Shown here one piece after another: positions 45,181 through 57,300 of a DNA stretch of 64,000 nucleotides. The stretch is from Arcuatula senhousia (taxonomy: Eukaryota > Mollusca > Bivalvia > Mytilida > Mytilidae). Under the pieces are notes generated by a model. It worked only from the letters and a program-made list of their open reading frames with translations, was not told the DNA's origin and made no database searches. Position 1 is the first letter of the stretch. Each line of letters begins with the position of its first letter. The position numbers and the translations under genes are program-made. The stretch spans positions 1,612,001-1,676,000 of the forward strand of contig OZ020304.1 of the NCBI GenBank assembly GCA_963971305.1. Direction: 5' to 3'.

Positions 45181-47297
45181 AACTTAATGGTAAAAATAAA
45201 ACCCTGAAATACAGAGAGTAATCATGTGTGTGGTGGGTACGACTGTCATTTTGGAAAACATGGTTCGATATAATTGACCATGCTCTTAAAAAAGATGTGG
45301 TTGAAATTATTTATCTTATTTAATCCTTTAGGTGTCAATTTACAACACTTATAGGGGGGGGGAGAAATTGAAAATGTAGAGTAAAATAAATTACTACAAT
45401 CAGCAAATATATATTTGTGTTTCTTAATTTGACAGTTTTTATCACTTTGATTTTGAATTAGTTATAAACCATGATTTATTTCTATAATCTGCATCAAAAG
45501 TTTTCAATAATCTTGTCAAAATTATTACCTTAATATTAAACAGTTAAGGGAGATAAATCTTGTTGAGAATATGTATAAGCATAACTTACAGCTTTACTAA
45601 CAGCAACTTACAGAGTTGGTGTCATTCTCTTGTAAACTTTAGCAGAAAACTATCATAAGCGTGACTTCCATCATTTGGAGACGGGGACTTGCTCTCAGGA
45701 TTTGGAGCTTAAGATGTTATGATTTTCTAGCAGAATTCACATGGCATGCCATACTCGTCAAATGTATAATTTAATATTTATATTAATGTTCAGTTCCTTC
45801 TCTTTCATCAATGTTTCAGTAAAAAGATGTGTTGCTAGAACTATTCCATTAAGGACGGATCCCCAAATGTGAAAAAAATACTTCCTGTAGTTTACTCAGA
45901 AGACTTAGGAGGGGGTTGTCAAGTCCATCTTTGAAGAATTTCCTCAGGATAACAACAATTTCTTAAGTGAAAAGGTTTCCAACCCCTTTCCGAGCCACTT
46001 CTACTTTGAAACTTCAAGCTGAACCTTAAAGGCTAACTTCTATATAAACTATTCAAACATGATTCGGTATAATTGATCATGCTTTTAAAAAAGAAAACAA
46101 TTGGTGCCGTGACCATAGGTCTACGATGTCAACTTTTCTTGTCTCTTGAAGATTGTTCATATTAAATAAACATTTGTAAAGTATACGGTGAAATGTACAT
46201 CTAGAAAAAGCAAACATGCGTTTAAATTAAAGAATTTGCTATTTTTCTTTTCAGTTATCCCAAATTTCATGTAAAAATATGAATTCTAGACGTTTTCTTT
46301 CTTTAAACGTTGTTAAGCTACTTGAAGATAGCATGAAATGATAAATTGAAAAAGGGAGATAACTTCCCATAAGGGTTTGTAGGTCTCAAATAACCGCCTT
46401 TTGACGTTCACATTCATTTTCAGCTTAAAATCTTCATTTTCTAAATAATATGGGTAAGATGGTACACATGTTATATATCATTGCAAAGCTAATAAAGTTT
46501 GCTGTCTAATGCTGGTATAAAAACCTCCACCATCAAGGATTACTTTTTTCGCAAACTTGGATTGTTTACAAAATGCTCAAAATACCCTTTTTACCATGCC
46601 TTCCGGTCTTCCACATGGAGCCTTTTCACACAGCCATGTAAACAAAATTCATACACTTGTCAAAAATGAATCAAGGATATTTAAAATGAGTGAATCTTTA
46701 GGTTTCATTTGATTGTACACATGATTCCATTATTAATCCAATAAAACTTTGACAATTACAAACAATAACACTGCACTTTTTATTTTTAATGGACTATTTG
46801 AGGGAGGGACCAATTGACCCGGAAGGGGTTAATGAGACCGTACATAATAATTTGGTTACACCCAAGTATAACACCCCTCAAGTATTCTGTGATGAATCAA
46901 CCATGAAGTTGATAAAAAATAACAATTCTATGACGATATTTGTTTGTCCATATTTAAATGATGTTTATGTGTTGAAAATTCCAGAGGATATCACACTTCC
47001 TTGACGGTAAAGTTACTTCAACATGAAAGTAAACCTGGTGGGACAGACAGAAAGATGAACAGACCTGAACACTATATATATGCCCCTTACTTTCATAGAT
47101 ATGGCATAAAAATGTACTAATTATTCTTGGCTAAACAGGTAACTAGAGACATCAGATAGTGCCGTGGTTAATACTGAGGTCAATCCTTGTCCATATTAAA
47201 AATAGGGTATCTAATGGGACATTAAATGATACCCTGCCAAAAATAATTTAAATAAAACATTTTGAAAGAGAAATCAGTTATCTTTCTTAGACAAAAA
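45181..47297. other. Intergenic, no supported gene
   Basis: AT-rich. AT..GGTATAATTGA.CATGCT is shared near 45265 and 46065. A 71-codon ORF at 46789-47004 (MDYLREGPIDPEGVNETVHN...) was not recognised and has no splice or family support. A decayed ATGCCCC-type repeat end lies at about 47030-47108. Confidence 0.4.
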
Positions 47298-47594
47298 CAA
47301 GAGGCTCCCAGGAGCCTGACTCGCTCACCTGGTCTTGAAGTCAACCCTTTGAAGAACTTTTTAGAGCTGAATAAGCTGAACATTTTAAGCAAGGAACAGC
47401 TTTTCTTTATCTGCAATAGTTTTCATTTTATAGGCCAAAAACACTATTTTTCGCCTTTAAGGGACTGTTACCCCTATAAGGGGTCATCTGACAACTTCGA
47501 CCCTATGAAGACTTTTGTAGAGGTAAATGAGCTAAACATTTAAGCAAGCAACAGATTTTCCCAATCTGCAATAGTTTTCATTCTATAGACCAAA

Positions 47595-48091
47595 CTAGAG
47601 GCTCCCAGGAGCCTGAATCGCTCACCTGATCTCTTATATGCTAAAGCCTCTTACCTAGTGTGCAACATGGTCTACATGTACTTGGTAAGTAACATTAAAG
47701 AAACTAGTTATGATAGAAAACACTTTTAAGATCAAGAATACAAAGTTACACAGCTTTCCATTTAAAAAAAAAGTTGTAATTGAATGAAAAAAATTACAGG
47801 GGGATAACTCTTAAAAGGATGATCCAGGAACATTATAAAACAAAACGTGTTTATTTAATGTTCCTGGCTGACCCCCCTGTTCTATTTTAGTAACGACGGC
47901 CATGTTGGTTGGTCGACATTCACAAAGTTCACAAACTTGGTAGAGGACATCCTAAAGATCAAGTGTACAAAGTTTCAAAGCAATCCCATCAGTGGTTTCA
48001 GAGAAGAAGATGTTTGAAGAAAAGTTAACGGGCGGACGACGGACGCTTAACAATGACAATAGCTCACATGACCCTTCGGTTCAGGTGAGCT
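47595..48091 (-). mobile_element. Short complete AGCTCAC-family copy, inner insert 1
   Basis: 497 bp from CTAGAGGCTCCCAGGAGCC to the terminal hairpin AGCTCACATGACCC, TTC, GGTTCAGGTGAGCT. It holds one module with ACGACGGCCATGTTGG. It sits in an A-rich site (CCAAA on the left, AAAATAC on the right). Confidence 0.8.
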
Positions 48092-48413
48092 AAAAATACT
48101 ATTTTTCGCCTTTAAGGGGCTGTAACCCCTTTAAGGGATCATCTGACAACTTTGACCCTATGAAGACTTTTGCAGAGGTAAATGAGCTGAAAATTTAAGC
48201 AAGCAACAGCTTTTGTCTAAACTGCAATAGTTTTATTCTATAGGCCAAAAGCACTATTTTTCACTTTAACGGGCTGTAACCCCTATAAGGGGTCATCTGA
48301 TAACTTCGACCCTATGGAGACTTTTGTAGAGCTAAACGAGCTGAACACTTAAGCAAGCAGCAGCTTTTCTCTATCTACAATAGTTTTCATTCTATAGGGT
48401 AAAAAACATGAAA

Positions 48414-49934
48414 CAAGAGGTTCCCAAGAGCCTGAATCGCTCACCTGAACTACACAGATACATATATTTTGTAGATATTATTGTGCTAAACCATATGTGA
48501 TTTAAATTTCTGAAATAACTTGGTTAGTTTTCAAGATATTGGGCTTAATAAAATTACAAAAAAGGGCAATAACTCCCACATCAGCAATCAGATCTTTTCC
48601 GAAATTTCAGGACAGGTAGATCTTAATATGCTGATCACTTTTGATTCTTGCACAATTTTGATATCTGAAACCATTTTTGAGTTATAAGCAAAACAATGAA
48701 ATTTACCCCTATGTTCTATTTTTAGCCATGGCAGCCATGGTTTTTTTTACAAATCAAAAATATGAATGATAGAGTTGTAGCATATAAGCTATTAAACAAG
48801 TGTGCCAAGTTATGATGCAGTTGGTCTTATGGTGTCAGACAAGTTTATCTTTGAAATTCAGGGGAAAAGTAATGAAAAATGGTAAATTTTGTTGTTTTAA
48901 GGACAATAACTCCTAAAAGAAATGGTCCTACATACATGAAATGTAGATCTTGATGTGCTTAATCATATGCAATTTGAATTTTTGAAATATCTTGTATAGT
49001 TTTCAAGATATATGGCTAAATAAGTGAAAAATTTTGAAAAAAAATCCAGAAAAAGGGCAATAACTCCAACATCAATTGTTGGATCTTCTTGAAACTTTCA
49101 GAGCAGGTAGATCTTGAGATGCTGATCACTTTTGTCTCCAATCAGAATTTTGATATCTGTAACCATTTTTGAGTTATTAGCAAAAAACTGCAATTTACAC
49201 CTACGTTCTATTTTTAGCCATGGCGGCCATATTTTTTGACAAATCAAAAATCTGAACAATTGAATTGTAGCATTTATGCTATTAAACAACTGTGCCAAGT
49301 TTGGTTGAAGTTGGATGTATGGTGTCAGACAATTTAATCTTTGAAATTCAGGGAAAAAGTAAAGAAAAATGGTAAATTTGGACACTTTAAGGGCCATAAC
49401 TCCTAAAAGAAATGGTTCCACAGCTTTGACCTAATTACATGAAATGTAGATCTTAATGTGCTTAATCATATGCGAGTTGAATTATTAAAATATCTTGTTT
49501 AGTTTTTAAAATATAAGGCTAAATAAGTGCAAAATTTTGAAAAAAAATACAGAAAAAGGGCAATAACTCCTACATCGGTTGTTGGATCTTCTTGAAAATT
49601 TCTGGGCAGGTAGATCTCGAGGCGCTGATCACTTTTACTCTTGCCAGAATGCCAGAATTTTGATATCTGTCACCATTTTTGAGTTATTTGCAAAAATCTA
49701 CTGCTTTACCCCCCTGTTCTATTTTTAGCAACGGTGGCCATGTTTTTTATCGGATCAATCTGAAATGAGGATTGTTCGTACCCAACATGTCATATATCAT
49801 TCCTATCAAGTTTCAGTCTAATTGGTTTATTAGTTTCAGACAAGAAGATTTTCAAAACTGTTAACGGACAACGATGGACAAGGACGGACGCATAGTGATG
49901 GCACAAGCTCACATTGCCTTTGGCCAGGTGAGCT
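48414..49934 (-). mobile_element. Complete AGCTCAC-family copy, inner insert 2
   Basis: 1.52 kb from CAAGAGGTTCCCAAGAGCC to AGCTCACATTGCC, TTT, GGCCAGGTGAGCT. Nearly three modules with AAGGGCAATAACTCC, GCAGGTAGATCTTGA and TAGCCATGGCGGCCAT. Confidence 0.8.
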
Positions 49935-50199
49935 AAAAAGGCTATTTTTTACCTTTAAAGGGCCATTACACCTATTAGGATTCAGCTAACAACTTCTACC
50001 CAATGGAAACTTTTGAAGAGCTTTTGATTCTGAAGAGCCTAAGATCCTTCAGATTTTTTCTATCTGTTATGGTTGCTGAGTTATAAGCCATTTTAAGTGG
50101 TTTTACCCTTTGTTCTATTTTTAGTAACACCAGCAATGTTTTTTATCGAATCATTTCAAAATAAAAAAAATAAAAATTAGTGACAAAACCATATCTTAT

Positions 50200-50405
50200 A
50201 TTGTTTGGATCATCCTGAAAATTGAACTTGACTTGTTTTATTGTTCTCACTAGTTGTGCAAAATATCAATCAAATCCATTGATGGGTTTTCAAGTTATCC
50301 TCTTGGAACCTTTAGGGGACAGATGGACGGGCGGGCAGACAGACACTGAACGAAACTGGGGATATAACATAATACCTTGCCACTTTATGTGGCGGGGGAA
50401 TAAAA
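50200..50405 (+). repeat. End of a hairpin-ended repeat, CCTTGCCAC/GTGGCGGGGG type
   Basis: ACAGATGGACGGGCGGGCAG, ACAGACACTGAA, then CTTGCCACTTTATGTGGCGG makes the terminal stem-loop and AATAAAAA follows. Only the terminal part was recognised. Confidence 0.5.
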
Positions 50406-50489
50406 ATTCATGGACACATTCTCTGACCCACTCATAATACAATTTTTAAGCACATCACAAGAAACATGCTAATCTTTAAAAAGACAAAT

Positions 50490-50585
50490 ATGGTTGTCCT
50501 GTGTTATGGACAGAGCACTATCCCAAGCATGATAAAGCCCACCCCTTTGTACATTTTGATAAGAGTAGGCTCAATAGAAACGGCT
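50490..50585 (-). repeat. SINE body fragment
   Basis: The minus strand reads GAGCCTACTCTTATCAAAAT, GTACAAAGGGGTGGGC and CATAACACAGGACAACCAT, matching 11628-11735. Confidence 0.55.
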
Positions 50586-51164
50586 ACAAAGACCACAATT
50601 GAACACTGCAAACTGGATAGATAATCACTTAGGTTTATTTCCCAATCCAGTCTGAACTTGAGCATGGACTCAAGCTTTGACAGACCACAAAATTTACACA
50701 AGCTTTAATAGGATTAGGTTTAAACAAATTCTATCAAGTGTTCAAATGGGATGATTAACAAGTGTGACCCAAGTGTCTGTGTATTAAATATCAGATGCCT
50801 AGGTATTATAAATTCCATGTAATTCATTTTCCACATAAGTCTTACAAAGACTGGTTTGACTCTAAAAATAACCTAAGTTCACAGAGTTGTAGAATCATGA
50901 AAATGGGGTTACCGTCACATGGCATGGTGCCAGATGCTTAGACAACAGCCCTTATTATCTTTATACCAAATATCAGATGCCTAGGTATTATACTTTTCAT
51001 GCAAAATCTTTTTCATGAAAGTCTTACAAAGACGTTAGAAATGCCGCTGGAAAGTATTACCTATGTCTCGCCTTTCATGACTTTCAACCAAGTTGGGTCC
51101 TATGGAAAGCTGAATTCTATACTTTAATGATAAATTAAAGTTTGTTTTTGCCTGCAAAAACGAT

Positions 51165-51914
51165 GTCAACCCCACCCCACCCCACCACTTTCCCCCAAAA
51201 GTTTTAAGTTCAAAGGGCCATAACACCCACAAAAATTTGAGAATCGAAATGTCCTGATCATATGCACAACTACATATAGTGTCCTTCTAATATACTAAGT
51301 TTCATTGAAGTCAGTTTAGTAGTTTCAGAGGAGTTGCACTGACAAGATGACAAATGGGGATTTTAAGCAAATTTCTAAGTTTAAAGGGCCATAACTCTCA
51401 CAAAAAATTTGAGGGTCAAATTTTCCTGGTAACATGCACAACTGCATATGGTGTCCTTCCTATATACCAAGTTTCATTGAATTAGGTTTAGTAGTTTCAG
51501 AGGCGTTCGCTGACAAGATGATAAATGAGGATTTTCAGCAAATTTTTAAGTTCAAAGGGCCATAACTCCCTCAAAAATTTGAGGATAAAAATTTCCTGGT
51601 AATGTGCACAACTACATATGGTTTCCTTCCTATCTACCAAGTTTCATTGAATTCGGTTCAGTAATTTCAGAGGAGTTGTGCTGACAAGATGATAAATGAG
51701 GATTTTCAGCAAATTCTTAAGTTCAAAGGGCAATAACTCCTACAAAAATTTGAGGATCAAAATTTCCTGGTAATATGAACAACTACATATGGTGTACCTC
51801 CTATATAACAAGTTTCTTTGAATTCGGTTCAGTAGTTTGAAAGGAGTTTGTGACGGACAGACGGATGGACATGACAAAACAATTTGTCTCCCCAAAAAAG
51901 TGGGGGGAGACATA
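51165..51914 (-). repeat. Hairpin-ended modular repeat, TCTCCCC type, four modules
   Basis: Four modules of about 170 bp, each with AAAGGGCCATAACTC, ATTTGAGGATCAAA, ACCAAGTTTCATTGAATT and TAGTTTCAGAGGAGTT. It ends with a GACGGACAGACGGATGGAC tract and a terminal hairpin, TGTCTCCCC, AAAAAAGT, GGGGGGAGACA. Confidence 0.8.
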
Positions 51915-54241
51915 ATTTTACAAATGTAATTTGGAAAGAAAACATGAAATCAAGAATAATATGTACATAAATGGTACATAACCAGGGATAATCTCTATCA
52001 ATTCAACAAAAAATTCATAAGAAAAAATCAGTTTTATTTAGATGTAAAATTGCACTTTTCAAAAGCATGAGCTACAATCGACTTTTAAGTCAACTCCAAT
52101 GAACAGTACATAAAATACAATATTAAAGAACTCATTAACATATAATAAATAAATGGTGGTTTTGTTCTCATGTTTCTGTTGCATAGGTGTGGATATTGTT
52201 TTAATAGAGTCAAAATTGTGTTCATTTATATTTTTGACAAGTCTTTTTCTTTGAAAATGTTAGCATCAATTTATATTTAATGTCCCTGTGTATAGCTTTT
52301 AGTGATAAAACTCTATTAAAATCACAGACATCAAAAATCTTTAAAATAAAATCAGATAATAAAAACTAAAATGAGTTTTGTTACAAATACTTAAAAAGAC
52401 TGTATTTAGTACAAAATTTTAAAATTGATCTTAAGCACTAGCTAATTTGAAAATTTTTGCACTGTTTAAGCTTTTTATTTTGTCGTTTTCTAATTTAATA
52501 ACTTGATTTTGACTAGAATTGTAATTGAATCATGCAATGTACATGTATTTCTTTCTGACAATCAAACAAATAAGAAAAGATATTGAAATCACAGAAAAAG
52601 AAATGCATTGTTTCCTTTCTACCAAAACAAACTCATTATTCTAACATCATTACAATAAGTATCAATGTTAATTCATATTTAATAACAGGGTTTTGTACAT
52701 GTTAAAAGTTTTTTGTACTCTTAAAGGGTACCTTATTTACAGTTACTGGTTCAGATAAATACACAAAATTGTACTTTGTACATAAAACTAAAAACTAAAA
52801 TCTTTGTAAAGTTTTGTACACTAACAAAATTTAAGAAAATTTACAATTTAACAAATAATTGTTTATGTTAAATTCTTGTATTGTATATACAGAATATGTT
52901 TATCGTGTCAGCTCAAAAGTTTTAAGTATTTATCATGTATATGTATAATAACATACAGCAAGCTTGGGTCAAATTATTAGATGAAAGCATTTCAACTGTC
53001 TGAAAAATACATAAAAAATAAATAATTAAAACACAAATAAGTGATAAAACTGATTGAGATCAACAGAAAGCTTACATGTTGCTGAATGTTTCCATGAAGA
53101 AATTAAACACAAAATATGCAAATTAATAGAATATTGGATAGCTGTCATGCATTCACAAGATGAGATAATTTTGATTTGCTAAAAAAATTTCAAATATAGA
53201 ATTAAACAAAAACAAAACCTAAAAAATTTTGAGCCCCATCTATCGCCTTGAGTTTCAGAATTTAACATAATTGGCATAAAAAGCGGTCCATAAATAGTTG
53301 GCTATACATGATTTTACATGTAAAATTTTATTTATATTTTTCATTTTTAAAAAATTATCTGCATGATAACTATACTAATGAAGATAATGAGTATTAAAAT
53401 CATAATAATTAAATACAATAAAAAAACCTGATTCTTAACAAGTTATAATTACCTCCCCTTTGACCAAATGCTACCTCTAACACTTGACAATTATAATAAT
53501 AAAAAATGTATTTGAGCAACATATATTAAATGCTCAAATATGATGGAGTTAAAATATTTCAGCAAAACTCCTTCTAATTATATGTACAAAGTGTAGTGCC
53601 ATCGAAAATGAAAATAAAATTCTACAAAAACAAAAATTTGGCACTTCAACTTTTGGTCACTTGATCATTCTGTTCTGACCAGCTCATTATTTACAGAATG
53701 CCCTCCTGGCATCTCAGAAAAAATAAACTCTTTCAAGGTTTCTCTCACATTCTGGTGTGTTTTTGTACAAGGTTATTTTTCTTTAGAGTGTCATTTTTTT
53801 CTTCTTTAAACTTTGACGCATCTATATCTGCATTTTTGGTAGTGCTATAGATCGAGATCCATATATGATTCGTCAGCGAGATGGTTTTGTTGCTGTCAAT
53901 ACGAAATACAAAACCATCAAAACTTGTAAACTCAATTCAATCTTTCATCTACATTGAATTGAAAATAGAGAAATGTCACTCGAAAAAATCTAGATCACTA
54001 CCTCTTCAGGGGTCAAAGTTTAAATTCCAGTCCTTCAGAATTTACCCTTTTGGCAGTCTATACTTATAAATATATTGCTGCTGGATCATTATTATCATAA
54101 TCATGATAAACAAACACAGCTGTGTAATCTGATTCATGATTCCCATGCACACAGCTCAGGATAATAAATAAATGCACACTTCATGAACACGATTGGTTAC
54201 ATATTATGCTACGAATACAAAGCATTACGAGACAATTTTTT
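51915..54241 (-). other. Probable 3' UTR and downstream of the MAP4K4-like gene
   Basis: About 2.3 kb of AT-rich, largely repeat-free sequence directly after the stop codon on the minus strand. The absence of repeats contrasts with the neighbourhood and fits a long 3' UTR (inference). No polyadenylation site can be fixed. Confidence 0.45.
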
Positions 54242-54325
54242 TCACCAGTTTGCTAAACCTGGTTTACTGAGTGTCATAAAGTAGATCTGGCAAGATGACC
54301 CTGACCTCATGGACGAGAAAAAAAC
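54242..54325 (-). CDS. MAP4K4: MAP4K4-like last exon
   Basis: 84 nt after acceptor [35 protein letters not shown], then TGA. The end matches Drosophila Misshapen better than vertebrate paralogues. Confidence 0.95.
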   Translation of the reverse strand, partial: VFFSSMRSGSSCQIYFMTLSKPGLANW

Positions 54326-57300
54326 CTGTAAAGATATAAATAGATACATCAAAGTAAGATGTAACAAACGAGATGAGGAATATATGTTAACTTTGTCTGA
54401 CATCTTTATTTATAGTCACATCAAAGAGGAATTAGTCAAATTGTGTCAAAACTGTTATAGTGTTACTATATATTTTAATCCAGGTATTGTACATGCATTT
54501 CCAGTTTAAGTTTTATAAATTATGAATATCTATTTTTATTGATATGTAAAATTAATTAAACCTGCTACTTAATAGATGACACAGTTGTTGTACAAAGCTT
54601 TGCTAGCAGGAACCATTGGTCACAGTGAAGGCTCATGGGTGTTTTCCATTACAAATTTTTCAATTAACATTGAATTATTGAGGTTGTGTCATGAATATTT
54701 ATTCCAAATCTCACAGTTATCTACATGTTCTAAGTTCTCCTTTTGACATTGCTGATTACAGTTTTGTTGACTTCAGGATCGAAAAATGTGTTTTTAATGT
54801 TTTTTATGTGGTTTAGGTTTTCTATGTGATGATTTTGTCTTTTCAGATTGACAACATTTGATTGCCCCATGAGGGGGTGGACAGTGGGGTTCTCTCCCCC
54901 CGTTCCCCGCCCCCTCCACCCCCGTACCTCCTGTCTGCCCCCTCCCCCATTCGTAATCCTTTGCTACTTTCTAACATTCAGTCTCACCTTATCATTTCTC
55001 TCACACAGGAATTTCAGTTTTTGAGCTTTCTTGTGCATGAACACACCATCTAGATGTCCTGTCTCTGCGGCCCTGATCTCGATGGCTTTGTTTCCCCATC
55101 CCATTACCTGGCCTGTACTGATGTACGCTGCAAAAAGATTGGAATATCATTTGATTGTGAATTAATAATTTGTAATATATGTATGATGCAAATAAAAGTT
55201 ATTCACTCTAAATTGACATTATATTTTCTGACATAACAAAAAGAATTGATTTTTCAGGTATATCTTAACTTGAGAAGTAAATTTAAGTTAACTAGCCCTA
55301 AAAGAAGGTACCGTTGCCCTTATTAAAGCTTCAGATCTGTTTTTTTTGCTTGGGCAAGATGTTTTCATTTGCCCAACATGAATTGTTCTTGTCCTTGCAA
55401 TAGGACATCCTATCTAATACTCACCAACAGATGTGGGCAGTTCACCCCATTGTAAGATAACATTCTTAGTAACTCTACCACCAGTATCCACATACACTCC
55501 TTCATCTGTAATGTATAATTAATGTTCATGAGACAGGACTTGTAGGTACAAATGTTATGTAAAAATGTATTATGTAATAAAATTTCAGAAAGATCTAGTG
55601 ATTAACTTTTGAGATTCAGATTACACAAGACAGGCACCCCTATAGCCCAACAGACAAAGGGAGTGACTTGACTCCTAGACCCACTTTCGCCTTTGGCAAT
55701 GCAGGTAAAAATAGTTTTGGAAAATTGTCAATGATCTAAGATCTAAGATGAAATATAAAATTGTTGAAATTACAACTACACATTTAGAATAAAGATTGAT
55801 TTGTACAATTTTGAGTTTTATAAATTAGAATAAAAACTAGATAATGTGTCTATGAGCCACAGGATGGCCCTCCCGTTCTTGAAATATCATTGACCCTCAA
55901 TGTGTATTACCTGGGATATGGTCATTCATGCGTAAAATATACGTCACAGTGACCTCATTTCTAGTGGATGGTGTCACTTTACCCAAGACACATCTAGTGG
56001 TGAAATATCATTGACCCCCAACATCTAGTATCCAAGTTATGGACCTTAACCAAGAACTTAACCGAAGTCGTTCATGCATAAAATATAGATCACAGTGAAC
56101 TTATTTTTATTGGGTGGTGTCATGTTACCCAAGACACATCTAGTGGTGAAATACCATTGATCATCAACATGTAGTATCTGAGATATGGACCTTAACCAAG
56201 AACTTAACCGAAGTCATTCATGCGTAAAATATAGGTCACAGTGACCTAATTTCTAGTGGGTGGTATCACCTTACCTAAGACACATCTAGTAGTGAAATAT
56301 CATTGACCCCCAACATCTAGTATCCAAGTTATGGACCTTAACCAAGAACTTAACCGAAGTCGTTCATGCATAAAATATAGGTCACAGTGACCTAATTTCT
56401 AGTGGGTGGTGTAGCCCTACCCAAGACCCATCTGGTGGTGAAATATCGTTGACCCCCAACATCTAGTATCCGAGTAATGGACCTTAACCAAGAACTTAAC
56501 CAAAGTGTTACGGACGGACGTACGGACGGACGGACGGACGGACAAGGGTAAAACTATATGTCCGATCCACATACATGGTCGGGCCATAATAAATACTTAA
56601 CACCATTTTGTATATTTCTGAGTTTTATAAATTTGGTATTTTCTTTGGACATTTTTGCTATCAAAACCTGATCATTTACTCTCCATAGAACAAGAGTGAT
56701 GTTGAGCATGGTATGTTTCTGGTTACCCTTGCATTTTGGATACTTACTGTCGTAACACAATAACAGCTGCATTTGATTGGTGTTGGGTAGGACTACGATG
56801 GTGTGTGGTGTGATGGGTCATGGTGACCTGATACTTACTGTCGTAACACAATAACAGCTGCATTTGATTGGTGTTGGGTAGGACAACGATGGCTTGTGGT
56901 GTGATGGGTCATGGTGACCTGATACTTACTGTCGTAACACAATAACAGCTGCATTTGATTGGTGTTGGGTAGGACAACGATGGCGTGTGGTGTGATGGGT
57001 CATGGTGACCTGATACTTACTGTCGTAACACAATAACAGCTGCATTTGATTGGTGTTGGGTAGGACAACGATGGCTTGTGGTGTGATGGGTCATGGTGAC
57101 CTGATACTTACTGTCGTAACACAATAACAGCTGCATTTGATTGGTGTTGGGTAGGACAACGATGGCTTGTGGTGTGATGGGTCATGGTGACCTGATACTT
57201 ACTGTCGTAACACAATAACAGCTGCATTTGATTGGTGTTGGGTAGGACAACGATGGCGTGTGGTGTGATGGGTCATGGTGACCTGATACTTACTGTCGTA

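Larger units (their letters stand above)
47298..50160 (-). mobile_element. Nested cluster of AGCTCAC-family repeats
   Basis: The outer copy starts CAAGAGGCTCCCAGGAGCC at 47298 and is interrupted twice by members of its own family in the same orientation: 47595-48091 and 48414-49934. Its modules (CTATTTTTCGCCTTTAAGG, AAGCAAGCAACAG) continue between and after them. The outer terminal hairpin was not found and the right limit is approximate. Confidence 0.75.

Noticed and set aside
53841..53900. Minus-strand reading QQNHLADESYMDLDL and stop, considered as the MAP4K4-like last exon
   Set aside because: It does not match the CNH end, whereas 54325-54242 gives the exact conserved terminus in phase.
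54862..55053. Proline-rich plus-strand ORF
   Set aside because: It is antisense to a G-rich intron tract and to the coding exon 55127-54988.
56554..56772. Minus-strand ORF starting [12 protein letters not shown]
   Set aside because: It is the last array copy of the MAP4K4-like exon read through its donor into the intron.
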